NCBI GenBank assembly: GCA_017460845.1 | Contig: JAFUAE010000001.1 | Span: 1 to 64,000, forward strand | DNA: 64,000 bases | Origin: Lachnospiraceae bacterium | GTDB taxonomy: Bacteria > Bacillota > Clostridia > Lachnospirales > Lachnospiraceae | Direction of reading: 5' to 3' | Shown here: piece after piece, positions 22,801-30,448 of the stretch | How the letters are laid out: each line of letters opens with the position of its first letter | Numbering within the stretch: position 1 is the first letter of the stretch | The notes under the pieces: generated by a model | What the model was told of the DNA's origin: nothing | The model's database searches: none | What the model saw: the letters and a program-made list of their open reading frames with translations, nothing else | Made by a program: the position numbers and the translations under genes

Positions 22801-24032
22801 AATGCTTTAAATTTGGCACTCAAGTCGTCTTCTAAGTCATAATTAGCAATAGTGAATATTTCATTATCCAGGACCAGACTTCGAATATCCTTCTCACATT
22901 CGACCCAGATGATCTGATCATATTCTGCTCTATATTCATATGCATAACGCTTTGCAAGTTCGCTCTTCCCAAGCCCGCCAAGCCCTGTAATATATGCAGT
23001 TTTCCGATCCTGAAGAATAGTATCTATCCGGATCAGTTCTTTTGCTCTGCCTGCAAAGTATTCCACTGAAACCGGCATACTGCTGCATAAGTACATCCTC
23101 GAAGGATCCGCCAGAACGATCAGCTTTTCAAGCGATCCGGATGCCTCTTCCATATTCTGAAATCTTCGTTCAGGTCTTATTGCGAGGGTATTGTTAAGAA
23201 ACTCTCTTAAGGCCGGGATCAATGCAGGATTTACATCCTTTAAAAGTTCTGAAGATTCAAAATCATAGTTTCCAAATCGCATACTGTCCTTGACATCATA
23301 TGCCCTTGAAAAAAGAGAATAGAATAAGATCATCCCCACTGAAAAAACATCTGCGGATTCTGCAATTTTTGAGATCCTGCCCTGACGGACTTCAGGGGCT
23401 GCCCAATCATTGGTATAAGAAATATTACCAATGCTTTCCGGATTCAGATCATCTACAGATATCAAACTGTCAAAATCAAACAGCTTTACAAGTTCATCCG
23501 TTTCCGGGATCACCATGAAATTCTGCGGCTTAATATCCAGATGAAGCAAACCTATTTCGTGATACTTTCCGATTGTTTTGCAAAGCGCATTCAGAATCTT
23601 AAAAACGCTCTGACAATTAGCGGGTTTTATTTTATCAAAAGATGTTCCGTTATCGGCCTCTATCACCATGTATACTGTATTATTTCCGTAATAGAGGACA
23701 TCGGCTACTTTACAGGAGGTATTCACAAAGACATAGTTCTTTTGAAGATTTAACTGGCGACGATAAGCAAAAATAAATCGATCTATTTGGACCTGTCTTT
23801 TTTCTTCTTCTGTCCAAACGATTTCTTTTCCGGCTCGATTTTTTTCTGTTCCGGACAATGGAAAACATTCCTTTAATTTGACAAAGTGCCTCAATTTAAA
23901 TTCATCAAGATAATACGCCTGGTAAACAATACAGGTAGCTCCAAAACCGATCACTTCCTGTATAATGAACTCCCTGCTGACTCCATCACCAACTAAACTG
24001 ATCTTATTTTTTTTCTGTAAAGCTTCTCTCAT
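19845..24032 (-). CDS. Giant protein kinase fused to a STAND (NB-ARC-like) ATPase and helical repeats
   Basis: The 1395-residue protein starts with a Hanks-type kinase: glycine loop GFGATCIVY (29-37), probable lysine K54 in KLKECFP, catalytic HLDIKPQN (164-171), DFD in place of DFG (186-188) and APE at 212-214. A P-loop NTPase follows: Walker A GLGGLGKS (350-357) and Walker B LIILDN (420-425), with arm and winged-helix-like segments as in NB-ARC proteins. Residues about 650-1395 are helical with no motif I recognise, possibly TPR-like sensors. The essential kinase residues are kept. GAGGAGTGGG precedes the start. The gene is downstream of, and co-transcribed with, the 24053 gene. The architecture fits a signalling or anti-phage STAND sensor whose effector is a kinase. 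Confidence 0.82.
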   Translation of the reverse strand: MREALQKKNKISLVGDGVSREFIIQEVIGFGATCIVYQAYYLDEFKLRHFVKLKECFPLSGTEKNRAGKEIVWTEEEKRQVQIDRFIFAYRRQLNLQKNYVFVNTSCKVADVLYYGNNTVYMVIEADNGTSFDKIKPANCQSVFKILNALCKTIGKYHEIGLLHLDIKPQNFMVIPETDELVKLFDFDSLISVDDLNPESIGNISYTNDWAAPEVRQGRISKIAESADVFSVGMILFYSLFSRAYDVKDSMRFGNYDFESSELLKDVNPALIPALREFLNNTLAIRPERRFQNMEEASGSLEKLIVLADPSRMYLCSSMPVSVEYFAGRAKELIRIDTILQDRKTAYITGLGGLGKSELAKRYAYEYRAEYDQIIWVECEKDIRSLVLDNEIFTIANYDLEDDLSAKFKALKEVASGRTLIILDNLKTNTDPDLFRLLDLDAKFIITTRMHMADRNAAETIVLDCLKESVLESVFFFYYKRKLSEEEYAYVPEIIERLGYYTILIPLAAKQMSASSLLPSEMYFRLNKWGLGLNQNETFGHFKDNKVTENTMFDHLNTLFEVSGLSEQGLLVLRILSLLNGFEVGKKFLAGCCDLRPEGFGLHRERIEQRNLYFHESNKILLEDVDLSVINDLIKKGWILYDERSDRVSVHDVIGEWIRIELNPSFENCTPLWKAITYLCEDIAYWIQEEDENRNYFGHSHIFSITAYAKEMFLRLIWTAVNNLDVWSVEFIEYLIDQVSLIYACCSFEVLILARKIQASREWNMISTRAQLQLLTTSIKCFFYSLMSFSLEESREIEKRLFESDLATLESQTNLLELYFSENHYSIKEQAAVIEDILSVIVPYAEEDSYVLGSYLENKINGFEVSDGFDDAAKLKYRNIRLKSQLERAERYCRQIESRQKRKAVKDTQKTALPVKNVEDIYLDRILKVIDKPELAESLLYQVLASEECILPRKLDVMEEICSQNSGSEYLISIGKDYSDFVYETAGLMVELVHHGGIEPFITRRFFETALRNLLIQSWMHKDYGITEYIFDECKQFDEEYWDLIAYSLREDYPNILMVAEDFEQCGAQILAIRYLIFFAEFIDKGEYADSEMTGMPAIYDRICELAVKLQDSGTYYEYLERKRKRTGVEFDLSEPSCEFKEKSGNILQRFEDYLKKAKLISSKSEIGEYCSQIEKDALLNTELKEYLRAQAFVKTTCRLSRYYPTDLIDMPNMDRDRLLEYQLEQKNGYFLETIRLLSELLLEVRKTSDKEKWEKYLSLYWEQLEKVSKEKDQFQYIRAFIQFPYALWCLAPDMESAYYLDSIRIFKRMEAFWIRNIWEKMGYYDFRFAAPYIELLYNILKESEENGEEYSKIIAEYELFKEERIGNWHAEDEWLEGMREFSAEFSHSPSSLEE

Positions 24033-24052
24033 CCCACTCCTCGAATCAACGT

Positions 24053-25258
24053 TTATTCGATCGCACCCTGTTCCAAAACTGACCTGAATAGATCCAACGG
24101 CCTGTCATTCAATGTACAGTATAAAAACAACCAATCGAAAGGATTGCCCGCATACAAAGGCGGCATGCCGGATTCAAACAACAAATGATTCATCTCATCC
24201 CTGTAGTCGTCAATATCACAATCTATTTCCAAATATTGTTTATCAAACCACTTTTTATATGAATACAATAGTATTATGGACTTTCTTAATTCTTCAAATG
24301 TCGAATCCTTCTTTGAAAACGATTGTTTCGTTGGAAACCGTGAAGAGATCTCCTGAGGAAAAACAGAATCTTTAAAAATAGATTTCCCGGAAAACTCCTC
24401 TGCAGATCCCCGGGTAAGCCCTCTGGTGATCACATCAAGCATTGTTTCAATTGAGGTGATTGACTTGTATTTCCCAACTACACCTGAATCGGTATCATTT
24501 AAGCCGGTACTATAAGACAGCAGAGATATTTCCCTCATAACATAACTAATCTTGGGATTGCGATAGTCGATACAATCATTTTGATATAATTCTTTTTCCT
24601 CTTTTGTGACCCTGATTTCTTTAAGAAGTTCATCTAATATTTTGTTTGCTGTCACATTGTTCATAGAGAAGTTGTGTGGATGATTATTGATGTAATCGAT
24701 TACATCCGCTTCTTCCGTCAGATCTTTCAGTTCTTCCTGGATCTGTCTCGTATACAAAGTAACATCCTTCCAGTTATCAGATTCACCGGTGATCTGGTTT
24801 AGGATCCTGTCTGCATGCTCAATGCTTAAATGTCTGCTGATACAGTAATAATATACAAATTCGTCAATTCTTCTTAAATAAAACCCCTTTTCATAATAGA
24901 CTTTCTCAAATAGGCTGATGGTTTCTTTTACGTCAAGATCAAGCGCAAAACTAATCAAGTACATGTGCTTTCTGCTTTGACTCCCTTTTTTGGGTTTTTT
25001 GCCCGCAAACCAATTATTAACTGTGTTCCGATTGAAATAGATTCCTCTGTTTTCAGCACTTGTAATAAAGAATTCTTTTTCGCTGCATTGACTATCCTGA
25101 GGCATCTTCGCCCGAATCACGGCTTTTAATCCATCACCAAAAGAACGAAAAGAATCTGTCTGATTTAAAAATTTGATAACTTCTTCCGTGGTTTCATCCT
25201 CATCATCAAACCCCCATAGATCAAACATTTGTGCTTCAAGGTTTTCTGTATAAGACAT
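24053..25258 (-). CDS. Partner protein of the kinase-STAND gene with HTH-like segment
   Basis: The 401-residue protein has an N-terminal segment of about 110 residues with a helix-turn-helix look (GIYFNRNTVNNWFAGKKPK), then SRKHMYLISFALDLDVKETI, typical of XRE-like regulators, and a helical remainder without known motifs. The ATG at 25258 is chosen for two reasons: GGGAG lies 9 bases before it, and the only good promoter puts its start point downstream of the earlier ATG at 25291. It lies 20 bases upstream of the kinase gene. Its role is unknown; it could regulate the pair or be the substrate of the kinase. Confidence 0.6.
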   Translation of the reverse strand: MSYTENLEAQMFDLWGFDDEDETTEEVIKFLNQTDSFRSFGDGLKAVIRAKMPQDSQCSEKEFFITSAENRGIYFNRNTVNNWFAGKKPKKGSQSRKHMYLISFALDLDVKETISLFEKVYYEKGFYLRRIDEFVYYYCISRHLSIEHADRILNQITGESDNWKDVTLYTRQIQEELKDLTEEADVIDYINNHPHNFSMNNVTANKILDELLKEIRVTKEEKELYQNDCIDYRNPKISYVMREISLLSYSTGLNDTDSGVVGKYKSITSIETMLDVITRGLTRGSAEEFSGKSIFKDSVFPQEISSRFPTKQSFSKKDSTFEELRKSIILLYSYKKWFDKQYLEIDCDIDDYRDEMNHLLFESGMPPLYAGNPFDWLFLYCTLNDRPLDLFRSVLEQGAIE

Positions 25259-25295
25259 ATTTGTCATCTCCCGCAATTCTTCTTGATTCATTTGA

Positions 25296-25324
25296 ATTAT
25301 ACAGGAAAACCATTCATGAGTAAA
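25296..25324 (-). promoter_or_regulatory. Promoter of the two-gene kinase module
   Basis: Minus-strand TTTACT (25324-25319), a 17-base spacer and a perfect TATAAT (25301-25296). Predicted transcription begins near 25289, so translation must start at the internal ATG at 25258. The promoter abuts the upstream terminator. Confidence 0.6.
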
Positions 25325-25368
25325 AAAAAACGATTTCCGTAACAGTTTAATTCTGTAATACGGAAATC
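25322..25368 (-). terminator. Terminator of the macrodomain gene, abutting the kinase-module promoter
   Basis: GATTTCCGTA (25332-25341) and TACGGAAATC (25359-25368) form a perfect 10-bp stem, extended by ACAG/CTGT with an AA bulge. On the minus strand GTTTTTTTTT follows. It insulates the kinase module from upstream transcription. Confidence 0.75.
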
Positions 25369-25495
25369 TGTATTTTTCGTTGACGCAAGTCTTATCTCTT
25401 CTTGAATTCTGTTTAAAACCCTGACACAGAACATCAGCAGAAATCTTCCATTGCCGTTTTCTTCTGTATCTTAGTTGTGTCTTAGCAGAATCACA

Positions 25496-26035
25496 CTACC
25501 TTTGCCCATCTTGATAAATCGTTTTCAATACTCTTTCCCCGGTCTCTGTCAGTTCCCTGCTACGGGCCACAAAAATGATTTCAAGATCCTGATCCGGGTG
25601 GGAGTTGAGATAATCTCTGCAGGCGGAAAGGGCTATTGTCCACGCCTCTTCTTTTGGATATCCGAAAATCCCCGATGAAATGACTGGGAATACGATTCTG
25701 CGACACCCATATTCTGCTGCCAGCTTCAATGATTCCTCATAGCAGCTGCGGAGTTGTATTGCTTCTCCATTCATACCGCCGTTCCATATCGGACCTACCG
25801 CATGGATGATATATCTGGCTTTTGCTTTAAATGCCGGCGTGATCACTGCCTTTCCGGTATCACAATGTCCTATCTTCCGGCAGGCTTTCGTCAGTTCTTC
25901 ATACCCTGCTGCCTCAAACAAAGCTCCGCAGACTCCACTTCCGGCAGCAAGGTCTTCATTGGCCGCATTCACCAGTGCGTCTGCTTCAATCTCTGCAATG
26001 TCCGCTCTGCGGATTATGATCTGGTCCTTTATCAT
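25496..26035 (-). CDS. Macrodomain protein (ADP-ribose/O-acetyl-ADP-ribose hydrolase family)
   Basis: The 179-residue protein is a single MacroD-like domain: DIAEIEADALVNAANEDLAAGSGVCGALF contains the ADP-ribose-binding Asn and Gly loop, and VFPVISSGIFGYPKEEA is the second phosphate loop. Relatives remove ADP-ribose from acidic residues or deacetylate O-acetyl-ADP-ribose. The usual second Asn/Asp pattern is present, so activity is likely. The gene is near an ADP-ribosylglycohydrolase remnant 10 kb away but is not linked to it. A terminator follows. Confidence 0.9.
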   Translation of the reverse strand: MIKDQIIIRRADIAEIEADALVNAANEDLAAGSGVCGALFEAAGYEELTKACRKIGHCDTGKAVITPAFKAKARYIIHAVGPIWNGGMNGEAIQLRSCYEESLKLAAEYGCRRIVFPVISSGIFGYPKEEAWTIALSACRDYLNSHPDQDLEIIFVARSRELTETGERVLKTIYQDGQR

Positions 26036-26075
26036 TTGCCCGATCTCCTGATCTCGTTAATCAATAAAGATGTTT

Positions 26076-26327
26076 TCAGCATCCCGTCCATGACCTTATC
26101 AGTGCTTCTTTTTGGAATCTCGTAAGCTGCTTAATATGCCACTCACGGCTCATAGCTTCCTCTTTGGTACTGAATTCTTCCTGATAGACCAGCTTCACCG
26201 GAAGCCGCGGCTTTGTATATTTGGCGCCCTTCCCGGCATTATGCGCAGCCAGTCGCTTATTCACGTTATTCGTCCAGCCACAGTAATAGCTGCCGTCAGC
26301 GCATTCTACAATATATGTCCAGCACAT
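26076..26327 (-). CDS. GIY-YIG nuclease superfamily protein
   Basis: The 83-residue protein is one compact GIY-YIG domain: WTYIVECADGSYYCGWTNNV gives the YIV...YCG form of the motif, then RLAAHNAGKGAKYTKPRLP and the glutamate in EAMSREWHIKQL. This matches the UPF0213/YhbQ family, proposed to act on structured DNA or RNA. The ATG at 26327 follows GGAGAG; a longer frame with 56 extra residues starts without support. It is small and complete. Confidence 0.88.
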   Translation of the reverse strand: MCWTYIVECADGSYYCGWTNNVNKRLAAHNAGKGAKYTKPRLPVKLVYQEEFSTKEEAMSREWHIKQLTRFQKEALIRSWTGC

Positions 26328-26386
26328 CAACGATTCTCTCCGATCCACGCCAAAACGAAATCGGCGCTTCTCTGTTATTAAAAATA

Positions 26387-26941
26387 CTAAAACAATGCCG
26401 CATCCTTCAAATTGGATCCGTAAAACAATCTCGCAGCACAGTCTATGAAGAACAGAATACCAAGTATACTTACTTTCAGCCTCTTCTGTTCCCATTTCAT
26501 TTTATTCAGGGCTTTCATCAGCAGCGGATGAACGATATACAGCATCGCAATGATAAGCAGTCCGAACCGTATGCTCGGCCAGACAGCAATACGTCCCTGA
26601 AAGTTAAAAGGAAGATCTGTATAATCCCACAGCCATGCTCCGTTATACCATTCCATCACATAACTGGTGATCAGTTCTATGAATGTGGCATAAACCGTTG
26701 TTGCTGCAAATACTGCCAATATTCCCTTCGATTTCATCTTCAGGAAAGGCAGCATCAGCAGGGCACCGAAGCCATAGATCGGAAGCCACGGTCCGAACAG
26801 ATATCCGCGATTGATAAAGCCTCTCCCCTGCACAAATCCTAGCCCGACCTCATACAGCCATCCGCAAACACAGTAAAAGAGAAAACACAGGAACAGGTCT
26901 GCGGCTAATCTTATTTTATTGTCGTCAAAAACAAATGTCAT
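26387..26941 (-). CDS. Putative ABC transporter permease, CmpB-like membrane protein
   Basis: The 184-residue protein has about five membrane segments. GWLYEVGLGFVQGRGFINRGYLFGPWLPIYGFGALL is the hallmark of the family labelled ABC_trans_CmpB in Pfam, whose transport role is not proven. It is a complete copy, probably monocistronic, with no ABC ATPase next to it. Start at 26941 has no strong RBS, so the start is provisional. Confidence 0.75.
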   Translation of the reverse strand: MTFVFDDNKIRLAADLFLCFLFYCVCGWLYEVGLGFVQGRGFINRGYLFGPWLPIYGFGALLMLPFLKMKSKGILAVFAATTVYATFIELITSYVMEWYNGAWLWDYTDLPFNFQGRIAVWPSIRFGLLIIAMLYIVHPLLMKALNKMKWEQKRLKVSILGILFFIDCAARLFYGSNLKDAALF

Positions 26942-27029
26942 TTAAATCAGTTATAAATCACAGCTCCTGCAGCAGTTCATTTCGGATCATGGTAACTTTC
27001 CTGTTCCATAATCAGTCAATCAATCCTTA

Positions 27030-27485
27030 TTACTCCACCCAGGATTTAAGCTCATTCGCATTCCTTACAACCTTTGCGTCCACTACCTCTGCCCCGCTGA
27101 TATATGGCTTAAGCTTTTCAGCGGTCTTTCCGATCCCGCTGCCGCCGGATGTCGCAAAGATATATACTTTCTTTCCTGTCCAGTCATATGCCTTGCAAAA
27201 TGAGTTCACCACATTTGGCGCGCAGCCGTACCAGATCGGAAAGCCAATGAATACCGTATCGTATTCCCCGAAGTCCCCGATGCTTCCTTCTACCGGTACA
27301 TCCTTCCCGCCCATCTTTTCGCGGTTGCATCTTGCAAACGGATTTATCCATTTCAGATCTGCTGCAGTGTACGGAACAGACGGCTGTATCTCATACAGCG
27401 CACCTTCCATTAAAGCCGCGAGATCCTTTGCCACCGCTGCCGTCCTGCCTGCTTCGGCAGAGAAATATGCTACCAACGATTTCAT
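27030..27485 (-). CDS. Flavodoxin-like protein
   Basis: The roughly 151-residue protein begins MKSLVAYFSAEAGRTAAVAK, the FMN phosphate-binding loop in a degenerate form (Ser-Ala-Glu-Ala-Gly-Arg-Thr). FIGFPIWYGCAPNVV and IFATSGGSGIGKT supply the isoalloxazine loops. This is the Flavodoxin_4 group used as reductase or electron carrier in clostridia. The ATG at 27485 is preferred because GGAGGAG lies 7 bases before it. Confidence 0.88.
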   Translation of the reverse strand: MKSLVAYFSAEAGRTAAVAKDLAALMEGALYEIQPSVPYTAADLKWINPFARCNREKMGGKDVPVEGSIGDFGEYDTVFIGFPIWYGCAPNVVNSFCKAYDWTGKKVYIFATSGGSGIGKTAEKLKPYISGAEVVDAKVVRNANELKSWVE

Positions 27486-27540
27486 ATTCAAGCTCCTCCA
27501 TCAAACTACAAAATTTTCTTATTTCTGCGCGCCCGCCAGA

Positions 27541-28323
27541 TTACACAGGTTTTGTCTTTCGCGTTTTTTGCTCCTTCCGAATGCTTTCCCCCGGATAACG
27601 GATGCCGAGCAGCTTCTTTAGCTCCGCCTCCCCTGCCTGCGGGAAATACTTCCGGATCTGATCCGTGATCCGCTTCCAGGACTCTTCCGGCTTCTCATGG
27701 TATCCGCTGCTGATATACTCATAGCCCCACTTCGTCTCCGGTGTTGTAAATGCAGCCACATGCCAGCCGTAGGGTTGTCCCTTCTTATTCTTCTTCTGCC
27801 GGAAGTCGCTCATCAGAAGGTAGGTCTGCATCTGCAGCTCAGTCATACAGCCTTCATGATTTTTCACTGATACCCGCTCTTTAACCTCATAGGACATCAG
27901 CTCCAGGCCCGTCAGATCTTCCTGCAGGGAAAATGTTTCCATGATCTGCTGATTCCGGTACGGGACCAGTTCATCGCCGACAAGTGCATCAAAATCGTAG
28001 CCGTTCCTTCGGTAATTGGCAAAGGCGGGGAACCATTCCTTTGAGACATAGCCTGCCTTTTTGTCATAAAACTTGCCGTAGGCAAGCTCAGGATCTGAGG
28101 ACAGAAACTCTCTCCAGGTCCACGGGTCCGAGGCAGGGTCTCCCGTCCACCAGGCGGAGGCCAGGGTCCTCTCCTCCACGGAAAATCCCGGGATCGTATT
28201 TGAAAAGAGCGGCAGAAATCCGATCTCCGATATCAGCCGCTTCAGTTCCTCCGGGCTGCGGATACACCCTGGATCATCCTCCCTGCAGCCCAGCATATAA
28301 AAATCACCATTAATAACTTCCAT
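27541..28323 (-). CDS. Conserved clostridial protein, possibly AlkZ-related
   Basis: The 260-residue protein contains LISEIGFLPLFSNTIPGFSV, WWTGDPASDPWTWREF and KFYDKKAGYVSKEWFPAFANYRRNGYDFDAL. These segments match a family common in Lachnospiraceae that is sometimes named AlkZ-related, but I see no proof of glycosylase activity. It has no signal peptide. The basic C-terminal tail (KEQKTRKTKP) could help nucleic acid binding. It lies between the flavodoxin and the HNH gene, all leftward. Confidence 0.55.
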   Translation of the reverse strand: MEVINGDFYMLGCREDDPGCIRSPEELKRLISEIGFLPLFSNTIPGFSVEERTLASAWWTGDPASDPWTWREFLSSDPELAYGKFYDKKAGYVSKEWFPAFANYRRNGYDFDALVGDELVPYRNQQIMETFSLQEDLTGLELMSYEVKERVSVKNHEGCMTELQMQTYLLMSDFRQKKNKKGQPYGWHVAAFTTPETKWGYEYISSGYHEKPEESWKRITDQIRKYFPQAGEAELKKLLGIRYPGESIRKEQKTRKTKPV

Positions 28324-28394
28324 ATCCTACTTTTTCAAAAACAGTTATGCTATCTCAAAGATTTATGAAACATATTTATTAGAACACTGCAAAA

Positions 28395-29546
28395 TCAATA
28401 CACCCACACCTCATATCCCTGCCGCTTTGCGGAATCATAGACTGGGCGCATGTTTTTCTCCAGAATATTGCGGAACTCTTCCTTATCATTCCCCGGCCGG
28501 TATAATTCCTGGCCTGCCCAGATAGAATGCAGATTATCTCTCCAGCAGCCTTCATACAGCTTATGTATAGCGGGTTGCTCCTGCATCAGGGAATACATAA
28601 CATACTGATTCTCTGCAAAACTACTGAAAAACGGATCCCACTTCGGCAGTTTATTACTTTTGGAGGAATTCAGAGAAGAATCCATCGGCATCAGGTTCCA
28701 AAGCTCATCGTTCATCACAAATGACCACGGCACGAAATGATCGATGTCATACTTCTTCTCAACGATTGGCTTCCCGGTAAAAACATCCCTGATTTCTCTC
28801 TGATCAAGGATTCCTTCCCAGAGCTTCCGGACCTTGCCGAGCTTACGCATCTTCTCATCCATCGGAGCAAGTTTATAGACCAGTCCCGGCACCTCAGGAT
28901 TATTATTCTGCAGCCACCTGACCTTTTCGTACTGGATCCAGCCGAGGATCGAAACCATATTGTCCTGGATCATAGTGATCCAGGATGGATTAAAAATCAC
29001 TTCCTTTTTCAGCTTTGAACTGCTGCCCAGGATATACGGAAGCACTTGAATATTTTTATCAAAGTGCTGAATATAGGCAACCAGCCGCTTTTGTGAATCC
29101 CAGTCTACGATTTCATTGGCATTTGCAAAGAAGCCGGCCAGCGCCCGGTACGGCACCATATGCGTCAGCTGTTCTTTTGACTGATAGAGCTCTGTCTGAT
29201 ATCGTTTGATCTCATTCCGGATCTCAACCTTAGATGCATCTGCCCGCAGCTCACTCAATTCCGACAGTTTCAGTATCGCCCGTTCCAGGCCGTCCATTAC
29301 AGTGCCATCACTCCGCAAGCCGCTTAAATGAATGTGGAATTCCCTGACGGAATACCAGGCATTGCAGATCATTTCATCTATGATCTCGTCAAATGTTGTC
29401 TCCTCCGCCCCTCTGGAGATCAGCGTCACAATTGCTTCCAGCCAGTAAAACTTATAACAAAAAGACGGATCCTTCAACATCCGTGAAAAACCTGAAATAT
29501 CAAGCGTGTTATAGTATTTAGGATCGATGGTTAGTGGATGATTCAT
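28395..29546 (-). CDS. HNH endonuclease family protein
   Basis: The 383-residue protein has a helical N-terminal region of no known family and a C-terminal HNH motif: YDIDHFVPWSFVMNDELWNLMPMDSSLNSSKSNKLP, with DH, N and the final N/K residues expected of the beta-beta-alpha-metal fold. Such proteins are often stand-alone restriction or defence nucleases. Its start lies inside a small upstream ORF in another frame, with GAGG before the ATG. A truncated second copy of its N-terminal half lies at 29724-29920, so the locus was duplicated and one copy decayed. Confidence 0.82.
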   Translation of the reverse strand: MNHPLTIDPKYYNTLDISGFSRMLKDPSFCYKFYWLEAIVTLISRGAEETTFDEIIDEMICNAWYSVREFHIHLSGLRSDGTVMDGLERAILKLSELSELRADASKVEIRNEIKRYQTELYQSKEQLTHMVPYRALAGFFANANEIVDWDSQKRLVAYIQHFDKNIQVLPYILGSSSKLKKEVIFNPSWITMIQDNMVSILGWIQYEKVRWLQNNNPEVPGLVYKLAPMDEKMRKLGKVRKLWEGILDQREIRDVFTGKPIVEKKYDIDHFVPWSFVMNDELWNLMPMDSSLNSSKSNKLPKWDPFFSSFAENQYVMYSLMQEQPAIHKLYEGCWRDNLHSIWAGQELYRPGNDKEEFRNILEKNMRPVYDSAKRQGYEVWVY

Positions 29547-29661
29547 AAGCCTCTATGGTCTTCCGCATTAGTTCATAAGAACCATCATGCTTATCTGGAT
29601 CCAATTCCTCTTTTTCTTTCAGTGCATTCATGATTGCCTGAACATCATATTCTCTAGGCAT
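29518..29661 (-). CDS. 47-residue protein overlapping the HNH gene start
   Basis: MPREYDVQAIMNALKEKEEL, then DPDKHDGSYELMRKTIEAYE to SSTNHRS. It is acidic and helical. AAGGAAGGA precedes the ATG at 29661. Its stop lies 29 bases inside the HNH reading frame, so translation of the two is probably coupled. It could be an antitoxin-like or immunity partner that restrains the nuclease, which is speculative. Too short for automatic calls and easy to miss. Confidence 0.6.
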   Translation of the reverse strand: MPREYDVQAIMNALKEKEELDPDKHDGSYELMRKTIEAYESSTNHRS

Positions 29662-29723
29662 TACATATTCCTTCCTTAAGTTGTTTTAACTGTCATTCTC
29701 CTTCGTATACATTGCATTGTTAT

Positions 29724-29920
29724 GGCATTTGCAGAAAAACTGACCAGAGCACGGTACGACACCATATGTGTCAGCTGTTCTTTTGCCTGATAGAGCTCTG
29801 CATGATGTTATTTGATTTCATTTCGGATCTCGCCCTTAGATACATCTGCCCGTAGTTCGCTCAATTCCGACAGTTTCAGTCGTGTTATAATATTTGATAT
29901 CGACGATCAGTGTCTGATAC
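29724..29920 (-). pseudogene. Decayed, internally deleted copy of the HNH gene N-terminus
   Basis: Positions 29724-29880 align with 29106-29268 of the HNH gene (for example CACCATATGYGTCAGCTG and CAATTCCGACAGTTTCAGT). Positions 29881-29920 align with about 29504-29543, near the gene start. The join deletes about 235 bases, and several stops break the frame. It is a relic of a tandem duplication. Confidence 0.75.
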
Positions 29921-29975
29921 ATATGTATCCATCACAGGCCCTCTTGTCCTTAATCTGTTTTGGGAAACTCACTAA

Positions 29976-30063
29976 AAATATTGTAAAGTCACATCGTCAT
30001 CTTGTCAAATTTGACATGTCGGTAATGTCTTACAGCAATCTTGATTTCCTGTTGAATTATCCA
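29976..30063. repeat. 88-base dispersed repeat, copy 2
   Basis: This matches 16751-16838 and includes a perfect TGTCAAATTTGACA palindrome at 30003-30016. It lies in a stretch without an intact gene (29662-30448), next to the HNH relic. Coding remnants of a CFI-box gene end are possible but weak here. Confidence 0.6.
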
Positions 30064-30273
30064 AAATTTGTCTATTTGTTTTCCTAAAACAACCTGATCC
30101 ATGGTTTGAAAATAAAGGCCTATTGCTTCTATGCACGACTGAATTTCCTCTGAGTTTTCCTCACCATTTTTTTTGATTGCTGCAAGTTTATCAAAAATCT
30201 CCCGGAAATTTTACCAAGAGTTATAATTCCCTGCTTCTCAGGTGCTTTCCCCAACTCCAACAGCTTGTTAAGA

Positions 30274-30302
30274 TTGAGTTTCCTTTAGAGAAAGCATATA
30301 AT
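30274..30302 (+). promoter_or_regulatory. Promoter of the helicase-Nudix-nuclease cassette
   Basis: TTGAGT (30274-30279), 17 bases, and a perfect TATAAT (30297-30302). The leader to the ATG at 30449 is about 140 bases. No terminator separates the following three genes. Confidence 0.7.
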
Positions 30303-30448
30303 TTAATACAAGATTTTATAGCAAAACCTCAGAAGTCTAGGGGTCAATCTAAATTTGAGCGATGTAGATAATTACTCTTGAGAAAATGGGGAAGCAAGAA
30401 TTAGTCTCTGGATCTAGAGGTTATTACAGAACAGAAAATGGAGTATCA

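Noticed and set aside
30177..30371. A 64-codon frame ahead of the helicase gene
   Set aside because: It crosses the promoter, lacks an RBS and resembles no protein.
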